Made by a program: the position numbers and the translations under genes
DNA from: JAJDFU01 sp964595955
GTDB lineage: Bacteria > Bacteroidota > Bacteroidia > Chitinophagales > Saprospiraceae
DNA: 10,508 bases
Assembly (NCBI GenBank): GCA_964595955.1
Contig: CAZQSF010000118.1
Span: 1 to 10,508 of the forward strand
Reading direction: 5' to 3'
Notes under the pieces: generated by a model
Database searches by the model: none
Told to the model about the DNA's origin: nothing
Seen by the model: the letters and a program-made list of their open reading frames with translations, nothing else
Shown here: positions 5,825-10,508 of the stretch, piece by piece
Layout of the letters: each line of letters begins with the position of its first letter
Numbering within the stretch: position 1 is the stretch's first letter

Positions 5825-8599
5825 ATGAACGATTACTCTTTCCTAGCCAATGCACACCCCTCGTTCATCGAGGCGATGTATGAAAAATACCTGAAGGACC
5901 CTCAGCAGGTCGAAGAAAGCTGGCGGGCCTTTTTCAAGGGCTTCGATTTTGCACAACGCAACGGCAACGGCACGGCTGTAGGCACCGCCGAGGCCAGCCC
6001 GGCTGAGGCAAAAGAATTTAAGGTGCACTCCCTTATCGTAGCTTTTCGCAATCGGGGTCACTTGCTGAGTACGACCAATCCGATTCGCACCCGCCGCGAT
6101 CGCAAGCCCAACCTCAACCTGGAGGACTTCGACCTTTCCGAAGCCGACATGGACACCCGCTTCCAGGTAGGCCGCGAGATCGGCATGGAGAATGCCACCC
6201 TGCGCGACATCATCGCCCATATGCGAAAGGTGTACTGTGGCAACATCGGTTTTGAATTCCACCACATTCGCGACCGGTCCAAACGGCGATGGCTGCGCAC
6301 CCGCATCGAGGCTGTGGATCCCGACGAAGCCTACGGCGCCAGCCAGGACGAAAAGCGGCGCATTCTGCAAAAGCTGAATGGCGCGGTGGTGTTCGAGCGC
6401 TTTCTGCACACCAAGTACATCGGCCAAAAGCGCTTCTCGCTGGAAGGAGGTGAAAACACCATCGTTTCCCTGGATGCCATGATCAACGAAGGTGCCGGCA
6501 AAGGCGTGGAGGAATTCGTGATCGGCATGGCCCATCGCGGCCGCCTCAATGTGCTGGCCAACATCATGGGCAAGACTTACGCCCAGATCTTCAACGAATT
6601 TGAAGGCACGGCTGTGCCCGACCTCAGCTTCGGCGACGGCGACGTGAAGTACCACCTCGGCTTTTCCTCCCAGGTGGAGGCAACGACCGGCAAAACCGTA
6701 CATCTCAAGCTGGTGCCCAACCCTTCCCACCTGGAATCGGTAGATACCATAGTACAAGGCTTTGCCCGCGCCAAAGCCGATATTCTCTACGACAGCGACT
6801 ACGACCGCATCCTGCCCATCCTCATCCACGGCGATGCGGCCATTGCCGGGCAAGGGGTAGTGTACGAGACGGCCCAAATGAGCCAGCTCAAAGGCTACTA
6901 CACCGGCGGTACGATTCATTTTGTGATCAACAACCAGATCGGCTTTACGACCGACTTCGACGACGCCCGCTCCAGCATCTACAGCACCGGGGTGGCACAG
7001 GTTGTGGACGCTCCGGTCTTTCACGTCAACGGCGACGATGCCGAAGCCGTGCTCTTTGCCACCAAACTGGCCGTCGAATACCGCCAGGAATTCAATAGCG
7101 ATGTGTACATCGACATGGTGTGCTACCGGCGTCACGGCCACAACGAGGGAGACGACCCCAAGTTCACCCAACCGGAGATGTACGAGATCATCAAAAACCA
7201 TCCCGATCCGCGGGAGGTCTACAGCAAGACCCTGGTGGAGCGCGGCGTGGTAGACAAGGAACTGGCCGAGGAGATGGAAAAGGACTTCTGGAATTTCCTG
7301 CAGGAGCGCCTCGACGAGGTAAAACAAAACCCCCTCCCCTACGAATACCAGGAACCGGAGCAGGCCTGGCGCAAACTGAAAAAGACGTCCGACCCCGAAG
7401 ACTTTGCCGAATCGCCGGTGACGGGTATTTCCGAGGAGCGGCTGCAGCATCTCATCCACCACCTCATGAATCCGCCGGAGGGCTTCCGTCCTTTGTCCAA
7501 GGTGAAACGCCTGTTCAAGGGCGCACAGAAGATCCTGGACGAAAATCAGCTGGATTGGTCACTGGGCGAGATGACGGCATACGGAAGCCTGCTGCTGGAG
7601 GGGCACGACATTCGGATGAGCGGCCAGGACACCCGGCGAGGCACCTTTTCGCACCGCCACGCCGTCCTGTACGATGCCAAGACCTTTGAAGAGTACAACC
7701 GCCTGGCACATATCAATGGCGAACAGGGCCAGTTCCGCATTTTCAACTCTCTGCTTTCCGAATTCGGGGTGATGGGCTTCGAGTACGGCTATTCGCTGGC
7801 TTCGCCCGACACCCTTGTGGTTTGGGAAGCGCAGTTCGGCGATTTCTACAACGGCGCCCAGACCATCGTGGACCAGTACATCTCCGCTGCCGAAAGCAAG
7901 TGGCAACGCATGAGCGGTCTGGTGCTGCTGCTGCCCCACGGCTACGAGGGCCAGGGGCCCGAACACTCCAGCGCACGCCTGGAACGCTTTCTGCAGGCCT
8001 GTGCCGAGTTCAACATGACGGTGGCCAACGTGACCAAGCCGGCCAACTTTTTCCACCTGTTGCGCCGCCAGCTGCACCGTCCTTTCCGCAAACCGCTCAT
8101 TGTGATGTCGCCCAAATCGCTGCTGCGCCACCCGGAGGTGGTCTCCCCCATGGAGGATTTCACCGGCGAGACCCGCTTCCAGGAAGTGCTGGACGATGCC
8201 GAAGTGGGCCCCCGCAGCGGCAAAAAGATAGAGCGCCTGCTGTTGTGTACCGGCAAGGTGTACTACGACCTGCTGGAGCGCAAACGCGCAGACAAGCGCA
8301 AAGACGTGGCTATCGTACGGATGGAGCAGCTTTATCCGCTTCCGGCCAAACAGCTTCGCCAGGTATTCGAGAAATACGAAAACGCCCGGGTGGTGTGGGT
8401 ACAGGAGGAGCCCTCCAACATGGGTGCCTGGCAGTACATCAACAACATCCTGTCCAACAACCAAGAGGTGAACCTGCGCGATGCCGACATCGATTTTGTG
8501 GCCCGAAAGTCCAGCGCATCACCGGCTACGGGGTACAAGAAGGTGCACGACGAACAGCAGCAGGATATCGTGGATCGGGCCTTCGGAGATAAACAGTGA
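5825..8599 (+). CDS. sucA: 2-oxoglutarate dehydrogenase, E1 component
   Basis: A 924-residue thiamine-diphosphate enzyme that decarboxylates 2-oxoglutarate and transfers succinyl to the E2 lipoyl group (TCA cycle). The N-terminal E2-interaction segment (SFLANAHPSFIEAMYEKYLKDP, then WRAFFKGF, within 1-40) is typical of OdhA/SucA. Next come FVIGMAHRGRLNVL, the ThDP/Mg motif from HGDAAIAGQG (about 335-344) to INNQIGFTT (about 368-376), the pyrimidine-binding domain with GQDTRRGTFSHRHA (about 600-613), and the C-terminal domain with RMEQLYPLP and WVQEEPSNMGAWQYI. The length is normal and nothing is broken. The ATG at 5825 is chosen because family similarity begins there; an in-frame ATG at 5678 would add 49 residues unlike the family. 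No sucB (E2) or lpd (E3) gene follows, so these must lie elsewhere. Long antisense open frames inside the gene are composition shadows. Confidence 0.97.
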   Translation: MNDYSFLANAHPSFIEAMYEKYLKDPQQVEESWRAFFKGFDFAQRNGNGTAVGTAEASPAEAKEFKVHSLIVAFRNRGHLLSTTNPIRTRRDRKPNLNLEDFDLSEADMDTRFQVGREIGMENATLRDIIAHMRKVYCGNIGFEFHHIRDRSKRRWLRTRIEAVDPDEAYGASQDEKRRILQKLNGAVVFERFLHTKYIGQKRFSLEGGENTIVSLDAMINEGAGKGVEEFVIGMAHRGRLNVLANIMGKTYAQIFNEFEGTAVPDLSFGDGDVKYHLGFSSQVEATTGKTVHLKLVPNPSHLESVDTIVQGFARAKADILYDSDYDRILPILIHGDAAIAGQGVVYETAQMSQLKGYYTGGTIHFVINNQIGFTTDFDDARSSIYSTGVAQVVDAPVFHVNGDDAEAVLFATKLAVEYRQEFNSDVYIDMVCYRRHGHNEGDDPKFTQPEMYEIIKNHPDPREVYSKTLVERGVVDKELAEEMEKDFWNFLQERLDEVKQNPLPYEYQEPEQAWRKLKKTSDPEDFAESPVTGISEERLQHLIHHLMNPPEGFRPLSKVKRLFKGAQKILDENQLDWSLGEMTAYGSLLLEGHDIRMSGQDTRRGTFSHRHAVLYDAKTFEEYNRLAHINGEQGQFRIFNSLLSEFGVMGFEYGYSLASPDTLVVWEAQFGDFYNGAQTIVDQYISAAESKWQRMSGLVLLLPHGYEGQGPEHSSARLERFLQACAEFNMTVANVTKPANFFHLLRRQLHRPFRKPLIVMSPKSLLRHPEVVSPMEDFTGETRFQEVLDDAEVGPRSGKKIERLLLCTGKVYYDLLERKRADKRKDVAIVRMEQLYPLPAKQLRQVFEKYENARVVWVQEEPSNMGAWQYINNILSNNQEVNLRDADIDFVARKSSASPATGYKKVHDEQQQDIVDRAFGDKQ

Positions 8600-8710
8600 G
8601 CTGCCGCTTCGGGACCTTTCGGATAGGATGCGAATGGGGAGGAAGAAATCCACAGGGCGCTCGCAGGCAAGGCTTTATTCCCACCGTCGACCTCCGGCTT
8701 GATTTGGTCG

Positions 8711-8730
8711 AAGAGAGGAAACCGTCTCTT
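8711..8730 (+). terminator. Candidate sucA terminator hairpin 1
   Basis: AAGAGAGG and CC(G)TCTCTT form an 8-bp stem with one bulged G around an AAA loop, 111 bases past the sucA stop. No T-run follows, so this is a weak call. A second hairpin lies 31 bases downstream. The whole gap 8600-8836 has no frame I would call a gene. Confidence 0.3.
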
Positions 8731-8761
8731 GCGAAAAGACCTTATACTAGTACATAGAGAA

Positions 8762-8779
8762 CCCAAAGAGGAGTTTGGG
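8762..8779 (+). terminator. Candidate sucA terminator hairpin 2
   Basis: CCCAAA, loop GAGGAG, TTTGGG is a perfect 6-bp stem. It is followed by a small third stem, GCTC-TTTT-GAGC (8787-8798). Together with the hairpin at 8711-8730 this makes three consecutive structures between sucA and the next gene. They may end the sucA transcript or structure the leader of the membrane-protein mRNA. Confidence 0.35.
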
Positions 8780-8836
8780 CAGATTCGCTCTTTTGAGCCT
8801 TGGCCCGAACCTTCTCAAATCGCATAAATTCAACCT

Positions 8837-9307
8837 ATGGCTTCCCGCAGAGAATATAAAATGGAGAGCACCAATCCCTGGGCCGTTGTCCTGGGCCTGT
8901 TGGTGTTTGTCCTTATTTTGGTAGGGCTTTTCTGGATCGCCCGCATTTTCTTTACTCTACTCTATTACGCCTCGCCTTTCCTTCTGCTGGCTACCTTGTT
9001 TCTGGACCGCAAGGTGATCCTCAACTACATCCAGTGGCTGTCCGGCCTGGTAAAACGAAACGCCCTGCTGGGCATACTGGCCATCGTACTGTCGCTGGTG
9101 GGCTTTCCGGTGGTTTCGGGCTACCTCTTTGTGCGGGCTCTGCTCAACTGGCGCCTGCGAAAGATGGAGAAGGAAGTAGAAAGCCGCCAACGAGGCGAGT
9201 ACGTGGACTTTGAAGAACTCCAGTCGCCGGACGAGTTGGACCTGGACCCACCCTCCCGGGCCAAGCGCCGGCGAGATGAGGACGAACGCGACCGCTTGTT
9301 TGACTAG
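8837..9307 (+). CDS. Small membrane protein with charged C-terminal tail, function unknown
   Basis: A 156-residue protein with about three hydrophobic segments (residues roughly 14-36, 38-56 and 74-98). The hydrophilic tail (about 104-156) is rich in Glu, Asp, Arg and Lys (RKMEKEVESRQRGEYVDFEEL, RAKRRRDEDERDRLFD). I recognise no enzyme motif or named family. The start could be 8837 or the ATG at 8861 (MESTNPW), which has a more A-rich leader (GAATATAAA). The stop TAG (9305-9307) overlaps the GTG start of the glycosyltransferase by one base, so the two genes are almost certainly translated from one mRNA. This suggests a role near the glycosyltransferase in the membrane, perhaps as a small partner; that is inference from position only. 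Confidence 0.75.
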   Translation: MASRREYKMESTNPWAVVLGLLVFVLILVGLFWIARIFFTLLYYASPFLLLATLFLDRKVILNYIQWLSGLVKRNALLGILAIVLSLVGFPVVSGYLFVRALLNWRLRKMEKEVESRQRGEYVDFEELQSPDELDLDPPSRAKRRRDEDERDRLFD

Positions 9308-10458
9308 TGCTCGCCTTTCAACTCGCCCTGGCTGTCGGATCGGCTCTGTGTTTTTCGCTGTACGCAGGCCTGGTCTATACTGCCCTCATCATCTGGCGGC
9401 AGCAAGGGGTGGTGCAATCGCCCCGGGGCTTTGTTCCACACACCTTCATTTCTGTGGTCGTGCCGGCCCGAAACGAAGCAGCGCACCTGCCTGCCTGCCT
9501 GGAGAGCCTGCTGGCCCAGGACTATCCCGAGCGACTTTACGAGATCATCGTTGTGGACGACCACTCTACCGATGACACCCCACGGCTGGTGCGCGAGCGC
9601 TACGGCCACCGGGTGCGCCTGCTTCAACTGGCCACTGCCTTGCGCGGCCGATCCATCAATGCCTATAAAAAGGCGGCGCTGACCCTGGGCATACGCGAGG
9701 CCTGGGGCGAGCTCATCGTCACCACCGATGCCGACTGCCTGGCTGGTCCCCGATGGCTACACCATCTGGCCGCAGCCTATGAGCAAGGTGCACCCATACT
9801 TGCCGGCCCCGTACGTTACCGCCCCGGCAAAGGCCTGCTCGGCCGTTTTCAGGCGCTGGACAATGCCGGAATGCAGGTGCTCACCGGGGCCGGCCTGGCC
9901 TCCGGGCGGCTCCTCCTGGCCAACGGCGCCAACCTGGCTTACCCCAAAGCCCTTTTCGAAAAGCTGGGCGGCTTTCGCGGCCTGGACAAGCGCGCCAGCG
10001 GCGACGATATGCTGTGGGTACAACGAGCCGTGGGAGCGGGCCATGCCATTCGCTACCTTCGGCACCCGGAGGCCGTAATCACCACCCACCCTCAGCCGAA
10101 CTGGGCGGCTTTCCTGCAGCAACGCATCCGCTGGGCCAGCAAGTTCGGCGCCCTGCGGGACCCGCGCCTCTGGGCGGCCCAGATCATTGCTTTTGCGCTT
10201 TGTGCCCTGATCTTCCTGAATTATGTGCTTGGGCTTTTCGGCGATCTGTTCGCCCTGCTTCTCTTCTTTGCGCTGCTGGCAGGCAAAAGCCTGCTGGACT
10301 ACCCCTTGCTGCGCGAGGGCACGCGCTTCCTGGAGCAGCCCCGCCTGCTGCGGGCCTTCCTGCCGGCCCAGCTGCTCCACATCGGCTACGTCCTACTGGC
10401 CGGGCTGGGCGGCCTATTCACTCGCCGATACATGTGGAAAGGGCGGCGTGTGCGCTAA
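9307..10458 (+). CDS. Family 2 glycosyltransferase, membrane-anchored
   Basis: A 383-residue enzyme that likely transfers a sugar from a nucleotide-sugar on the cytoplasmic face of the membrane. It has an N-terminal helix (about 6-30), then a GT-A domain starting at FISVVVPARNEA (48-59). Nucleotide-binding VVDDHSTDDT is at 82-91, the metal-binding DAD at 141-143, the acceptor/base region SGDD at 231-234, and Q(R)xRW at 272-276, as in cellulose-synthase- and hyaluronan-synthase-like processive enzymes. Two or three C-terminal helices follow (about 289-325 and 348-371). All key residues are intact. The GTG start at 9307 is needed to include the first helix and forms TAGTG with the previous gene's stop; no in-frame ATG occurs before residue 189. 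Sugar and product are unknown; exopolysaccharide, glycolipid or carotenoid glycosylation are possible. Confidence 0.88.
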   Translation: MLAFQLALAVGSALCFSLYAGLVYTALIIWRQQGVVQSPRGFVPHTFISVVVPARNEAAHLPACLESLLAQDYPERLYEIIVVDDHSTDDTPRLVRERYGHRVRLLQLATALRGRSINAYKKAALTLGIREAWGELIVTTDADCLAGPRWLHHLAAAYEQGAPILAGPVRYRPGKGLLGRFQALDNAGMQVLTGAGLASGRLLLANGANLAYPKALFEKLGGFRGLDKRASGDDMLWVQRAVGAGHAIRYLRHPEAVITTHPQPNWAAFLQQRIRWASKFGALRDPRLWAAQIIAFALCALIFLNYVLGLFGDLFALLLFFALLAGKSLLDYPLLREGTRFLEQPRLLRAFLPAQLLHIGYVLLAGLGGLFTRRYMWKGRRVR

Positions 10459-10460
10459 CC

Positions 10461-10483
10461 CGGAAAATTCACCGAATTTTCCG
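10461..10483 (+). terminator. Hairpin after the glycosyltransferase gene, possible terminator
   Basis: CGGAAAATTC (10461-10470) and GAATTTTCCG (10474-10483) are a perfect 10-bp inverted repeat with a 3-base loop ACC, starting 2 bases after the TAA stop. A second short stem, GCCC-GAA-GGGC (10483-10493), follows directly. No T-run is seen before the window ends. It may be a terminator or an intergenic repeat unit. Confidence 0.5.
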
Positions 10484-10508
10484 CCCGAAGGGCTGACGAA
10501 TTGCAAAA

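Noticed and set aside
5843..7462. Long minus-strand open frame (539 codons) inside sucA
   Set aside because: It is fully antisense to an intact, well-conserved sucA and shows no domain of its own; the same holds for the antisense frame at 7559-8464.

Overview
This looks like a chromosomal segment of a fairly GC-rich member of the Bacteroidota, most like the Saprospiria (Lewinella/Phaeodactylibacter type); the class is an inference. The best sequence evidence is the rpsT promoter at 5606-5636, an exact match to the Bacteroidota housekeeping consensus (TTTG, 19 bp, TACTTTTG). Starts also lack clear Shine-Dalgarno sites and often sit behind A-rich leaders. All eight recognisable proteins are ordinary chromosomal types. 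I see no transposase, integrase, phage gene, tRNA, rRNA, CRISPR array or toxin-antitoxin pair.

Layout. 1-263 holds no supportable gene but has a perfect 11-bp hairpin. 264-1529 (minus strand) is a predicted outer-membrane beta-barrel protein followed by hemJ (heme synthesis). 1642-3381 (plus) is a thioredoxin/TPR chaperedoxin (CnoX/YbbN type) and an HSDL2-like short-chain dehydrogenase. 3447-5174 (minus) is a PaaE-type flavin/[2Fe-2S] reductase followed by a TetR regulator. An operator-like palindrome touches the paaE start codon, which suggests that the TetR protein controls the pair. 5304-5558 (minus) is rpsT (ribosomal protein S20) with a clear promoter and a downstream hairpin. 5825-8599 (plus) is sucA, the E1 subunit of 2-oxoglutarate dehydrogenase, without sucB next to it. 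8837-10458 (plus) is a small membrane protein whose stop overlaps the GTG start of a membrane-bound family 2 glycosyltransferase. The window ends in a perfect 10-bp hairpin.

How the genes fit together. There is no single pathway. sucA is TCA cycle, hemJ is heme synthesis, rpsT is translation, cnoX is protein quality control. The PaaE/TetR pair and the SDR point to acyl-CoA or aromatic acid metabolism, but the SDR is convergent to them and has no matching operator. I did not find a previously undescribed system. The points most worth following are the operator/promoter arrangement at paaE, the orphan status of paaE and sucA, the repeat-built terminator between rpsT and paaE, and the membrane protein/glycosyltransferase pair.
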